From the NCBI GenBank assembly GCA_027485695.1, contig JAIXQO010000003.1, positions 992,932 to 1,056,931 on the forward strand: DNA of 64,000 bases, given 5' to 3'. The notes under the pieces were generated by a model. That model was not told the DNA's origin, did not search any database, and saw nothing but the letters and a program-made list of their open reading frames with translations. The stretch is from Pseudomonadota bacterium. GTDB taxonomy: Bacteria > Bdellovibrionota > UBA1018. Every line of letters starts with the position of its first letter. Position 1 is the first letter of the stretch. The position numbers and the translations under genes are program-made. Positions 24,018-32,242 of the stretch are shown in pieces.

Positions 24018-25432
24018 GACGAACACTCCTTGAAGAGCTTGAGCGCGCGATCTCGCATCACGGAGTGCTCGACGATGCGCGAATCGCGAGGCTGATGAAG
24101 GGTTTTTGCAGGAATGTTTTTCAGCTCTGGAACCCATCGTTTGACGTAAGTGCCGTCTGGATCGAATTTCTCACCCTGCGAAGTGGGATTGAAAATCCGG
24201 AAGTACGGTTGCGGGTCGCAACCGGTCGACGCCGCCCACTGCCAGCCACCGTTGTTAGGAGCGAGATCGCCGTCGAGGAGTTTTTCCATGAAATAGCGTT
24301 CACCCCATCGCCAATCGATGAGCAGATCCTTAGTGAGAAACGAGGCGACGATCATGCGGACGCGATTGTGCATCCAGCCCGTCTCATTGAGTTGTCTCAT
24401 GCCGGCGTCGACGATCGGGTATCCGGTTTTTCCGGCTTTCCAGGCTTCGAAATAATCTTCGCGATTTTCCCAGGCGATCTGTTTGTATTTCTGATTGAAT
24501 GCCTCGTTCTCGACCCGTGGGTAGTGAGTGAGGATGTGGTAGTAGAACTCGCGCCAAACGAGCTCCGTGAAATACTTAATATGCTGGGAATCCGGCGTGA
24601 GTTTGAGCAGTGCAATGATCTGAGGAACGGTGATGGAACCGTTTTTTAGATAGATCGAAATCTGCGAGGTGCCTGGCAGGCTTGGGATATCCCGATTGAC
24701 GGGGTAATTCTCGATGCGTTCGTCGTGAAATAAGCGGAGCGCGGATTTCGCCGCATCAAACCCAGGCTCAGGCATCGTGATACTGACGCGTGGTTGGGTC
24801 TCTTGGATGACTGACTCGAGTAAGTGGTTCTCAGAAATAGACTTGGGCCACTTCATCGAAAACGATGGGCAACCACGTTTGATACCTGCGCCCACATCGC
24901 GAAGCCGGCGATTGATTTCCGGGCTCTTAAAAATTTCGTACCATTTCTTAGAAAAAGGCGTGAACACTTGGTAAACGCCGCCGTCTGGTTTAGTGAGCTC
25001 GCTCGGTTCGATCAGGAGATGATCGCGGGCAGTCTTGAGTTCGACACCGGGTTGCGCTTCGAAAAAGCGGCTCATCATCTCGTCGCGGATGCGAGCGAAT
25101 GGCTCGTAGTCGCGATGAAACGTCACGCGACTGGGCAGACCGAACTCGCTTTTTTTCAGCTTCTCAAAAAGTTCGCGGAACGCGGGCTCCGGGCCTTCGT
25201 CCAAAAACAGAAGGTCTCCGCCATTTGCGCGAAGTTCATCGCGAAGTTTTTCAAGCGTATTTAAGAAGAAAAGAAAACGTGAATGAGAGAAATCCGGACG
25301 GGCTAGGAATTTTCGATCGAAACAGAATACGCCTAAGACGCGACCTTCGAATTCATCCGCGGATTCGTTCAGGAGCAGGTTCCCGGTTGCGCGAAGATCG
25401 CGTCGAAACCAGTGAAGGGCGTAGGGTTTCAT
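24014..25432 (-). CDS. phrB: Deoxyribodipyrimidine photolyase (CPD type)
   Basis: The 472-residue protein matches cryptochrome/photolyase class I throughout. N-terminal domain: ALHWFRRDLRATGNLLLNES. C-terminal FAD domain: LVWREFYYHILTHYPRVENE, YPIVDAGMRQLNETGWMHNR, RMIVASFLTKDLLIDWRWGE, and the strongly conserved DLAPNNGGWQWAASTGCDPQPY (quoted in parts). The Asn-Asn of NNGGWQW near the flavin is typical of CPD photolyases. It uses light to split cyclobutane pyrimidine dimers. It is first in an operon with exported redoxin proteins, an odd partnership that may only reflect compact packing. The start is nine bases after the CinA-like gene. Confidence 0.95.
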   Translation of the reverse strand: MKPYALHWFRRDLRATGNLLLNESADEFEGRVLGVFCFDRKFLARPDFSHSRFLFFLNTLEKLRDELRANGGDLLFLDEGPEPAFRELFEKLKKSEFGLPSRVTFHRDYEPFARIRDEMMSRFFEAQPGVELKTARDHLLIEPSELTKPDGGVYQVFTPFSKKWYEIFKSPEINRRLRDVGAGIKRGCPSFSMKWPKSISENHLLESVIQETQPRVSITMPEPGFDAAKSALRLFHDERIENYPVNRDIPSLPGTSQISIYLKNGSITVPQIIALLKLTPDSQHIKYFTELVWREFYYHILTHYPRVENEAFNQKYKQIAWENREDYFEAWKAGKTGYPIVDAGMRQLNETGWMHNRVRMIVASFLTKDLLIDWRWGERYFMEKLLDGDLAPNNGGWQWAASTGCDPQPYFRIFNPTSQGEKFDPDGTYVKRWVPELKNIPAKTLHQPRDSRIVEHSVMRDRALKLFKECSS

Positions 25433-25441
25433 GATGGGCCT

Positions 25442-26617
25442 CTAGCCCTGTTTGTCTAAAACTCCCGAAAAAAACGCAAGTGCCTTCTCTGTCCGATATC
25501 CGTTCAAACGATCGCGGAGTTCGGCGCTCGTATAAGGTGAATTGATTTCATGAACCGATTTTCCGAGGTGAGAAATGACGACGGCCTTGCCGTTCGGAAG
25601 AAGCGCGAAAATCCACTCGTTCGGCGAGGTTTCCGGAAACTGCTCGGGCTGATCCGTTTCCACGAAACGAGTGAGGATCTCTAGTCGGGATCTCAAAGAT
25701 TCAAAAGTCGATGTCTTGAGTACGCCATGGACGCGCGACGAGAGTGCTCCGTTATTTCCTGCATCAATGATCAAGATGCTTCGGCTGGGATCCAGTGCCG
25801 AGAGCTGACGAAGAAAATGGAGAGCCAAGTCGCTATCGTTTTTCACCATCGCATAAGGAGATAGAACGCGATCCAGTGCTCCGCGAGCACGGGTCGAGAG
25901 CGGTGTCGGTAGTTCGTCTTCGGGAATCCAGAGTTTGACTTCGATGTAAGGAAGGGTCGCTCGGTAGCCGCGGCGATAAGGGATACCTTCTAACGCTTTT
26001 TCTACGATTTCGCCTAAGGCTGCCTCGCTCTTGCCTAGGCATTTCCATTTCAGGCAGTGGGTAATGGCAAGGTTGGGGAATTGATCGAGGATGTGGTTCT
26101 CGACGGATTTCTTCCAGAGCCCCTCGATCTCAAAGGGTGGGCCCGGGAGCACATAGGTCGCAAGATTACGAGCGCGCAGGAAAAACGCGTCGGCAGTTCC
26201 ATTGGGATTCGGAAATACCTCGGCGCACTCTGGAAAATAGCACTGCTGGCGATTGCTCTCGGCGACTTCGATTCCACGGGAACTGAGGCGCTCATTGACT
26301 CGAGCCCAAGAAGGATCTGAAAAGGCGAGCGGCGAGGCTGCCCACTCAGAAATACACTCACGCGTGAAATCATCGCTCGTGGGCCCTAAGCCTCCGGTGA
26401 CGATCAGGAGCTCTGAGTCTTGTTCGGCCCGCGCGAGTGCGCGCCCGATCTCAACTCGATCATCGGCGACGGCCTCATGTCGGATCATGTCGAAGCCAAT
26501 AGAGACCAGATGCTCAGAGAGCCAGGCCGCATTGCGATTGGTGATCTGACCCTCGAGAATTTCCGTCCCGATGGCGAGAATGAGCGCCCGAGGCGCTGTC
26601 GCACCCCCGGCCGTCAT
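25442..26617 (-). CDS. CinA-like protein with degenerate C-terminal domain
   Basis: The N-terminal 250 residues are the MoCF/COG1058 molybdopterin-binding-like fold of CinA: LILAIGTEILEGQITNRNA, VTGGLGPTSDDFTRECI, and YVLPGPPFEIEGLW. This domain acts as ADP-ribose/NAD-related pyrophosphatase in CinA proteins. The C-terminal 160 residues align in position with the PncC-type nicotinamide mononucleotide deamidase, but the usual ESCTGG motif appears to read DAGNNG (in ILIIDAGNNGALSSRV). The deamidase Ser/Cys region is therefore lost and that activity is probably absent. The ATG follows the TypA stop with no gap, so the two genes are coupled. Confidence 0.8.
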   Translation of the reverse strand: MTAGGATAPRALILAIGTEILEGQITNRNAAWLSEHLVSIGFDMIRHEAVADDRVEIGRALARAEQDSELLIVTGGLGPTSDDFTRECISEWAASPLAFSDPSWARVNERLSSRGIEVAESNRQQCYFPECAEVFPNPNGTADAFFLRARNLATYVLPGPPFEIEGLWKKSVENHILDQFPNLAITHCLKWKCLGKSEAALGEIVEKALEGIPYRRGYRATLPYIEVKLWIPEDELPTPLSTRARGALDRVLSPYAMVKNDSDLALHFLRQLSALDPSRSILIIDAGNNGALSSRVHGVLKTSTFESLRSRLEILTRFVETDQPEQFPETSPNEWIFALLPNGKAVVISHLGKSVHEINSPYTSAELRDRLNGYRTEKALAFFSGVLDKQG

Positions 26618-28471
26618 TTAGTTCACCCGTTCTTCGCGTTTCACGGAGCGCAGGTTTCCTGCGAGGACCTTTTTGCGCATACGGACGGATTTTGGCGTGA
26701 CCTCAATCCACTCGTCTTCGTCGATCCACTCGATGCAATGCTCTAGGCTCATGTCGCGAAGTCCAGCGAGGCGGACCAGGAATTCTGCGCCAGCCGAACG
26801 GATGTTCGTGAGCTTCTTCTCTTTGCATGGGTTGACGTTGAGGTCGTTTTCTTTGGCGTGTTCGCCAATGATCATACCTTCGTAAACGTCGACCTGTGGG
26901 CCGAAGAAAAGAACACCGCGCTCTTCGAGCGTGAGGAGTGCGTACTCAACGGTTTGGCCGGTACGATCGGCGATGAGCGCGCCGTTCGAACGGTGCGCGA
27001 GATCGCCTTTGTGTGGGCCGAATCCGAGGAGGATCGTGCTGAAAAGGCCTTCGCCCTTGGTGTTCGTAAGGAATTTAGAACGAATACCCAAGAGTCCGCG
27101 AGTCGGGATGTCGAACTCGAGGCGAACACGACCGGCTTCTTCGCCGCCGCCTTCGTATTTCGTGAGCAAGCCTTTGCGGCCTTGGAACATGGCGGTGACG
27201 TCACCGACGGCCCATTGTGGGAGGTCGAGAACGGCGCGTTCCATCGGTTCAGTCTTACTGCCATCTTCGTCGGTTCCGTAGAGCACGGTCGGTTTGCCGA
27301 TCATGAATTCGAAACCTTCGCGGCGCATTTGTTCGATCAAGATCGCGAACTGGAGTTCGCCGCGGCCGAGGACGCGGAATTGATCGCTCTGTGCGGTTTC
27401 TTCGAAACGAAGTGCGGGATTGCTTCGCACTTCTTTGAGGAGACGTTCGCGGAGTTTACGGGATTGAATGGCTTCGCCTTCTTTGCCCGAGAGTGGTGAG
27501 GTGTTCACCGAGAAGATCATTCCGAGAGTCGGTTTTTCGACATCGATTCGAGGAAGTGCCGGGGTATCCACGGTTCCCACGATCGAGTCGCCAATCTCAA
27601 TCTCTTCGATACCGGCGATCACGCCGATGTCGCCTGCGTAGAGGTTGTCGACTTCTACTTGCTTCAGACCTTCGTAGGTATAGAGGCGAGTGGCGTTGAA
27701 TTGAGTCGTTTGCGTCGCGTTCTTGCGAACAATGCGCTGGTTACGTTTCACGGTGCCCGCAGTGATGCGTCCGATCAGGAGGCGGCCCACATATTCGGAG
27801 TAAGCGAGGTTTGAAACGAGCATTTGGAGGTCGTCGCCGTCGTTGACGACGGGAGCTGGAATCACTCGAATGACTTCGTCAAAGAGTGGCATCAACGTGC
27901 CTTTTTTCTCTTTTTTGACGAGAGCGTCGACATCGCCGCGTTCCAGTGTGCACCAGCCTTCGCGGGCGCAGGCGTAGATGATCGGGAAGTCAGCTTGTTC
28001 TTCGGTTGCTCCGAGCTCGATGAATAAGTCGAACGCGTGGTTCACGACTTCATCGATGCGAGCATCGGGACGATCGACTTTGTTGATCACGAGGATCACG
28101 CGCTTGCCTTGGCCGAGCGCTTTTTTCAAAACGAAGCGAGTTTGTGGGAGCGGGCCTTCGGCCGCGTCGACGAGGAGGAGTGCTCCGTCGACCATTCCCA
28201 TGATCCGTTCCACTTCGCCGCCGAAGTCGGCGTGGCCCGGGGTATCGACGATGTTGATCTTGCGTTCGCCGATGCGCACGCTGGTGTTCTTGGCCAAGAT
28301 GGTGATCCCGCGCTCACGTTCCAAATCGCCGCTGTCCATGACGCGGTCTTCGACTTTTTGGTGGGATTGGAAAGTGCCTGCCTGCTTGAGGAGGTGGTCG
28401 ACGAGCGTAGTTTTGCCATGGTCGACGTGCGCAATGATCGAAATATTCCGGAGATGATCTACTTTATGCAT
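26618..28471 (-). CDS. typA: Translational GTPase TypA/BipA
   Basis: The 617-residue length and sequence are typical. G1 is IIAHVDHGKTTLVDHLL (residues 12-28), then RGITILAKNTSV, G3 DTPGHADFGGEVERI and G4 NKVDRPDARIDEV; these form the EF-G-like GTPase domain, followed by the beta-barrel and the C-terminal GLLGIRSKFLTNTKGEG. TypA binds the 70S ribosome at the EF-G site and aids 50S assembly, growth at low temperature and stress response. The start is ATG at 28471. It is the first gene of a run that continues into the CinA-like gene and then the photolyase group. Confidence 0.97.
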   Translation of the reverse strand: MHKVDHLRNISIIAHVDHGKTTLVDHLLKQAGTFQSHQKVEDRVMDSGDLERERGITILAKNTSVRIGERKINIVDTPGHADFGGEVERIMGMVDGALLLVDAAEGPLPQTRFVLKKALGQGKRVILVINKVDRPDARIDEVVNHAFDLFIELGATEEQADFPIIYACAREGWCTLERGDVDALVKKEKKGTLMPLFDEVIRVIPAPVVNDGDDLQMLVSNLAYSEYVGRLLIGRITAGTVKRNQRIVRKNATQTTQFNATRLYTYEGLKQVEVDNLYAGDIGVIAGIEEIEIGDSIVGTVDTPALPRIDVEKPTLGMIFSVNTSPLSGKEGEAIQSRKLRERLLKEVRSNPALRFEETAQSDQFRVLGRGELQFAILIEQMRREGFEFMIGKPTVLYGTDEDGSKTEPMERAVLDLPQWAVGDVTAMFQGRKGLLTKYEGGGEEAGRVRLEFDIPTRGLLGIRSKFLTNTKGEGLFSTILLGFGPHKGDLAHRSNGALIADRTGQTVEYALLTLEERGVLFFGPQVDVYEGMIIGEHAKENDLNVNPCKEKKLTNIRSAGAEFLVRLAGLRDMSLEHCIEWIDEDEWIEVTPKSVRMRKKVLAGNLRSVKREERVN

Positions 28472-28516
28472 AGGATAGGGGGTGAGAGTACCTTAACTTC
28501 GGCGGCTAGGCTCTTT

Positions 28517-28592
28517 TAAAAATTTTACAGGAGTAGAATTTTACGCGGAACGCGCCCGAAGGGGGGAACGCCCAGGAAGGGTGGCCAAAAAA
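28517..28592 (-). repeat. HNH-linked two-hairpin repeat, copy A (over the HNH gene 3' end)
   Basis: This stretch covers the last 17 codons, the stop codon and about 25 bases downstream of the HNH gene. It shares with copies B and C the order AATTTT-ACGCG, CGCGCCCGNAGGG and CCAGGA, flanked by weaker dyads. It is the most diverged copy; its second hairpin is imperfect. The downstream AT dyad around 28517-28540 may also help terminate the HNH transcript. Confidence 0.5.
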
Positions 28593-29524
28593 TGGTCAGG
28601 AAATCGATTTTTATCGGTTTGGGCCAGGTCAGGTGGTGGTCGATGCGCCTCCTGATGATGCGTTTTGCACAAGGTGATTAAGTTTTCGACGGAATGCCCG
28701 CCTCCTTGAGCAATAGGACGGATGTGGTGGATATCGATAAACCGTGAAGAATGACATCCCGGCATCTGGCAGCGGTTCCGGTCTCTCAGTCGCACTTGAT
28801 GAAGTATATGAATGGGGACCGGGGTTCGCATGGGTGCCACGGGCTGTTCACGTGAACAGTTTCCGGCGGAGGAGGGGCGATGCCCTTTTTTCGCGATTAC
28901 ACGTTTTGCTTTGGTCTCCGGATCCTTTTGATGAAGGTAGAGGTCAGTAAGTGCAGCCAAGGTTTCCTCCAGCGAAACCGATCGACCTTGCGAACGAGAG
29001 ACGAGGTCTTGGGTCCTGCGAAGTTTGAGGAGAAGCTCTTCTGAAACACCGAGGATCAGTTCCAAGCGGTTTCCCGAGGTATAGGTCGCGCGCTCGAAGG
29101 TTGCGGCTCTTGGATTTTCACGTGCGACTGCTTTTTCGAGTTGGCGGGACGAGAGATTCACCGCGAGTTTGGTCCAATTTTCGGGATCGTTTTCGATGAC
29201 GGAAAGCACCTTGCGAGCTTTTGAGAGTCCGAGCCCCTTGGAAACAGCTTGTCTGAGTTCTGGGATCTGCGCTGCTTTGCGTGCAACTGTCAGCGCGTTG
29301 TAGGCCGTCGCCTCGGAAAGCCCGAGAGCCTCGACGGCGTATTGGAAAAGTGATCCGTAGCCCATTCTCGCGAACACGCGCGCCTGATCCACGGCGATCA
29401 GTGCTTCCATCAATCCCGCTTCGGAGCGTTTGAACTCGCGTGCGGCTTCCAGGGCTTGCTCGTGGAGTGAGGATTCTGCGGGCGGTAATCCGATGGTTTG
29501 AAAGGTTGTCGAAAGGTCATCCAT
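28541..29524 (-). CDS. HNH endonuclease of the Bdellovibrio type
   Basis: The 327-residue protein has a helical N-terminal 200 residues (ARVFARMGYGSLFQYAVEAL, LSEATAYNALTVARKA) and a C-terminal HNH nuclease: RDRNRCQMPGCHSSRFIDIH followed by HHIRPIAQGGGHSVENLITL and CKTHHQEAH. Both Cys pairs and the catalytic His are present. A GNCSREQPVAP peptide precedes the domain; a CSRE peptide here is common in HNH proteins of this bacterial group as I recall them. It is probably a nonspecific or selfish-element nuclease. Its DNA contains a 16-bp palindrome at the CSRE codons, and its 3' end matches repeats seen elsewhere. The start is ATG at 29524. Confidence 0.85.
   Translation of the reverse strand: MDDLSTTFQTIGLPPAESSLHEQALEAAREFKRSEAGLMEALIAVDQARVFARMGYGSLFQYAVEALGLSEATAYNALTVARKAAQIPELRQAVSKGLGLSKARKVLSVIENDPENWTKLAVNLSSRQLEKAVARENPRAATFERATYTSGNRLELILGVSEELLLKLRRTQDLVSRSQGRSVSLEETLAALTDLYLHQKDPETKAKRVIAKKGHRPSSAGNCSREQPVAPMRTPVPIHILHQVRLRDRNRCQMPGCHSSRFIDIHHIRPIAQGGGHSVENLITLCKTHHQEAHRPPPDLAQTDKNRFPDHFLATLPGRSPLRARSA
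28844..28859. repeat. Palindrome around GTTCACGTGAAC, copy 1 (inside the HNH gene)
   Basis: CTGTTCACGTGAACAG is a 16-bp perfect palindrome. It encodes the NCSREQ peptide of the HNH protein. The same 12-bp core occurs at 29707 and 46460, far above chance in 64 kb. Confidence 0.85.
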
Positions 29525-29598
29525 AGTTGATGGATAATAACGATTCTGTGGCTGTTTTATAGGGTTATTTCGTTAAGTTTATGAATATAAGAAGTGCT

Positions 29599-29668
29599 AA
29601 AAAATTCGCAGGACAGCGAATTTTTACGCGCCACGCGCCTGAAAGGGCTTGGGCCAGGACGGCCCAAG
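29599..29668. repeat. HNH-linked two-hairpin repeat, copy B
   Basis: Two hairpins flank a CGCG-rich spacer. The first pairs AAAATTCGC with GCGAATTTT around six bases; the second pairs CTTGGGCC (29648-29655) with GGCCCAAG (29661-29668) around AGGAC. It lies 75 bases upstream of the HNH gene start in the gap 29525-29807, followed by the palindrome at 29703. Read on the minus strand the order palindrome-then-hairpins is the same as in the HNH gene, but the catalytic region between them is missing. It may be a deleted remnant of a second HNH gene. Confidence 0.7.
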
Positions 29669-29702
29669 CTAAATTCGGACGCGAAAAAAGTTTTGACGAG
29701 GG

Positions 29703-29723
29703 AACAGTTCACGTGAACAGTTC
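29703..29723. repeat. Palindrome around GTTCACGTGAAC, copy 2
   Basis: The 12-bp core is at 29707-29718, flanked on both sides by AACAG/AGTTC so that GAACAGTTC occurs twice in direct orientation. It lies 34 bases after repeat copy B and 85 bases before the GTG start of the barrel protein. Confidence 0.8.
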
Positions 29724-29807
29724 GCGACTCTCAAGCTGCGCCAAGTCTCGCGCGTTTTACCAAACGATTCCCTTGACCGAATCCGCTAGAAATCCCAAAC
29801 TAAAAGG

Positions 29808-30767
29808 GTGAAATCGCACCTTGTTTTGGCTGCTATCGTCTCATCCGTTTCTCTCGCTCAAGCCTCTTTGAAGTTCGAGTCTAAGCCGCTCGAAGTTTCT
29901 AAGCGCGGACGTTTGGCCGAAGCCCCGAAACCGGCCAAAACGAGCACGACACCCGCACCTGCGAAAGCTCAGCCGTCGGCGCCGTCCGCTCCTGCGAAAA
30001 AACCCGAGGTCTATTCGATCGAAAACCCCAAAGGTCAAGAGACCACCGACGACTCCGCTCCTTCAAAACCGGTGAAATCCAAGACTTCAAAGAAACCCTC
30101 CGCCTCCTCGAGCGAGAGTTCGACTGCCACACCCGATGGTGCACATTTCGGATTCTACTACACGCACTTGCTCCCGAGCCCGATCAACCTGGCGGCTGGA
30201 TCTTGGGTGCTCGGGACCACGGCCGCATACGGCGTGACTGATTTTTTCCAAGTTTCGACCGACGTGACTCGCTTGATTTTCCGTCACTGGAATGCGCAGG
30301 CCAAGGTGCCGCTCGTCGAGTACCCGACGTTTATCGCGTCCGCGTTCATTAATTTTTCGCACTTCAATTATCATCATTTGGATTCGGCGAATCCATCGGT
30401 CGCTCGTACGAGTTGGCAACCGGGTTTGGTGACCGGTTACGAGATCGATGATGATCAGGTGTTTTTTGTGGGTGGAAATTTCGATCTGACCAAAGACGAG
30501 GTGCCTGCGAACTACCGCGAGAAATCCGGTTACGCGCGCGGCGCTCAGCTCGAAGCGGATTGGACTTGGCTCTACAACCCGCCGACCTCTCGCTTGGCAG
30601 ACAATGCCATCTCGGCGGGTGCTACTTATGATTTTACCTACAAGATCGTGGGTGTTGGTGTGACTCACCATTGGCCAACGTTTCAGCTGGGATTTCACTA
30701 CTACTTAAATGCGGATCACTACAAATTTCTACCGATCGTGAACGTGACGGCAGGGATTCAGTTCTAG
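29808..30767 (+). CDS. Predicted outer-membrane barrel protein with Pro/Ala-rich linker
   Basis: The GTG start at 29808 opens a signal peptide (KSHLVLAAIVSSVSLAQAS). Residues about 35-105 are a Pro/Ala/Lys/Ser-rich low-complexity linker (PAPAKAQPSAPSAPAKKP). Residues about 108-319 look like a small beta-barrel: alternating aromatic strands such as HFGFYYTHLLPSP, FINFSHFNYHHLDS, QLEADWTWLYNPP, FQLGFHYYLNADHY, ending with the C-terminal Phe of VNVTAGIQF, the outer-membrane targeting signal. The substrate is unknown. The linker might cross or bind peptidoglycan. It has no obvious ribosome binding site at the proper spacing, so an alternative start cannot be excluded. Confidence 0.7.
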   Translation: MKSHLVLAAIVSSVSLAQASLKFESKPLEVSKRGRLAEAPKPAKTSTTPAPAKAQPSAPSAPAKKPEVYSIENPKGQETTDDSAPSKPVKSKTSKKPSASSSESSTATPDGAHFGFYYTHLLPSPINLAAGSWVLGTTAAYGVTDFFQVSTDVTRLIFRHWNAQAKVPLVEYPTFIASAFINFSHFNYHHLDSANPSVARTSWQPGLVTGYEIDDDQVFFVGGNFDLTKDEVPANYREKSGYARGAQLEADWTWLYNPPTSRLADNAISAGATYDFTYKIVGVGVTHHWPTFQLGFHYYLNADHYKFLPIVNVTAGIQF

Positions 30768-30773
30768 TGAACG

Positions 30774-30810
30774 CAAAAAAAAGCCCCGCGCAGTTGCTGG
30801 CGCGAGGCTC
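30774..30810 (-). terminator. Intrinsic terminator between convergent genes
   Basis: AGCC.CGCGC pairs with GCGCG.GGCT around a short loop. On the minus strand a run of eight T follows directly, so it terminates the small secreted gene ending at 30856; it may also block read-through from the barrel gene ending at 30767. Confidence 0.8.
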
Positions 30811-30855
30811 TCGGGGTTGTCAGGGGTAGTGGGCTTTGCCTGACGAAAATACGAA

Positions 30856-31176
30856 TCAGCGAACAAAAATCTCAGCGCGTGGGTTCGTGATCACGATGCG
30901 CGATCCTGCAGGAATGCCGAGTTCAGCCCAGGTGTACTGGACTGAATCACCGTATGGCAAAAATGCCTCACAGAAATCCTGACGAACGCGTTCGAACGTT
31001 ACTTGCGCAGGCGTCGTCTGTTGGATTCGTGCACGGAACGAGTTTTTTTCGGTGCAACCGCCACTACGGACTTGGATGGTGATGCCTTGGAAGTCGGCCA
31101 TATAGCCCATCAGTGGTTCAGCAGCGAAGGAAGATCCGGATGCGATGAGAGCGATTGCGATTGCGAACATTTTCAT
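30856..31176 (-). CDS. Small secreted protein of unknown function
   Basis: The 106-residue protein has a signal peptide (MKMFAIAIALIASGSSFAAE) and a mature part of about 87 residues with two Cys (SGGCTEKNS and VRQDFCEAF), probably one disulfide. The sequence (ITIQVRSGGCTEKNSFRARI) is beta-rich. It is preceded by AAAGGAGGAG, among the strongest ribosome binding sites seen, which suggests high expression. No domain was recognised. Confidence 0.75.
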   Translation of the reverse strand: MKMFAIAIALIASGSSFAAEPLMGYMADFQGITIQVRSGGCTEKNSFRARIQQTTPAQVTFERVRQDFCEAFLPYGDSVQYTWAELGIPAGSRIVITNPRAEIFVR

Positions 31177-31298
31177 AAAACTCCTCCTTTGGAGCGGTTG
31201 GTCAATTTGCGATTGAGCCGCTGACTATGGGAGTTTCCTGAATGCGTCAATTCTCATCGAACAAACTTCGCGCTGTGTCTGAGTGTTGCGTTAAGTAG

Positions 31299-31313
31299 CT
31301 GATATGTTATCAG
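31299..31313. promoter_or_regulatory. Inverted repeat CTGATA-TGT-TATCAG
   Basis: A perfect 6-3-6 dyad lies in the 180-base gap 31177-31356, 123 bases upstream of the small secreted gene. It may be an operator. The rest of the gap shows nothing else I can support. Confidence 0.3.
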
Positions 31314-31356
31314 TTAATAGCCGGATAAAAACGCTTCCGACATTAACGCGGCGCAT

Positions 31357-32127
31357 TTAATTCGATTCTTCTTCGGGCTTCGTAGCCGGAATTTCTGGAG
31401 CCGCTTCGGGGACGACGGGCTCTTTGGCTTTGATCCGCTCTTCTTCGGCCTTTTCTTCGTCCTCGTCGACGACGATACCTACGCGATCGGGGCCTAGATC
31501 AAATGCCTTACGCATCGTTGAGCGGTTGAGTCGCGCGATCTCCGTGCAGTGTTTGTTCTTGAGCTGCGCAAGCGTGTATTTCATTGAAGGCGCCCTGCGG
31601 CCCTCGACCAGTCGTTCGGAGATCGTTCCATTGGATTCAAGATCTGCGACAAAGACGCTGTTCCTGTAACCTTTGCGTTTGCCGATGTGTTCGCGCTGAA
31701 ACGAGACGTAGTTCGTTTTACCACCCGCGACGCATTTTCCATAGAATGCGCGTCCGTCAAAAAGCATGGATCCCGTCTTGGTGTCCGTGACCTTGCCTGG
31801 ATGGACGAAGGTGTGAAGTTTGGAACCAGTTTTCAGGTTCTGGAGGAAAAGCACTTTGGGGTTGGATGGGCACTTCTCGCAGGAGGCGCCACGAACCAAC
31901 ACGTACGGAGTGGGAATACCCGGAAGGTCGATCAAATCGACCAACTCGGCATCGTGGGTCGGTAAGGTGAGGGTGAGGTTTTCGGTTGTACCAGCCTTCG
32001 TAAACGTGAATACGCGGCCGTCTTTGGACGCCCCCGTCCATTCAGAGGCGAGTGCGGGAGCAAGACTCGAGAAAAAGCTCAGAAAAACCAAAGTGATGTA
32101 GCAAAATAATTGTGTGATTCCGTTCAC
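31357..32127 (-). CDS. Secreted protein of unknown function with acidic C-terminal tail
   Basis: A GTG start at 32127 with GAGAGG five bases upstream gives a signal peptide (LFCYITLVFLSFFSSLAPAL, cleavage near ALASE). Of the 256 residues, the first part is beta-rich (DGRVFTFTKAGTTENLTLTL). It has Cys residues in RGASCEKCPSNP, YGKCVAGG and KHCTEIARL. The last 40 residues are an acidic/Pro-rich tail (DEDEEKAEEERIKAKEP). Nothing identifies a function. It is alone on its strand and divergent from nfuA. Confidence 0.7.
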   Translation of the reverse strand: MNGITQLFCYITLVFLSFFSSLAPALASEWTGASKDGRVFTFTKAGTTENLTLTLPTHDAELVDLIDLPGIPTPYVLVRGASCEKCPSNPKVLFLQNLKTGSKLHTFVHPGKVTDTKTGSMLFDGRAFYGKCVAGGKTNYVSFQREHIGKRKGYRNSVFVADLESNGTISERLVEGRRAPSMKYTLAQLKNKHCTEIARLNRSTMRKAFDLGPDRVGIVVDEDEEKAEEERIKAKEPVVPEAAPEIPATKPEEESN

Positions 32128-32242
32128 TTGCGCCTCTCTTGAGTCACGTTTGGAAATAGGTGGCGGAAAGTCGTATTTCTGCTACACCTGAAGGCAGTAC
32201 CCGAATCATTTCAGGACTTTGTACAGATAGAAGGATTTCACG

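Noticed and set aside
26858-27499. 213-residue plus-strand frame antisense to typA
   Set aside because: No ribosome binding site, no recognisable fold, and full overlap with a strongly conserved GTPase.
30768-30855. Possible small RNA between convergent genes
   Set aside because: The structure is fully explained by a terminator with a T-run for the minus-strand gene.
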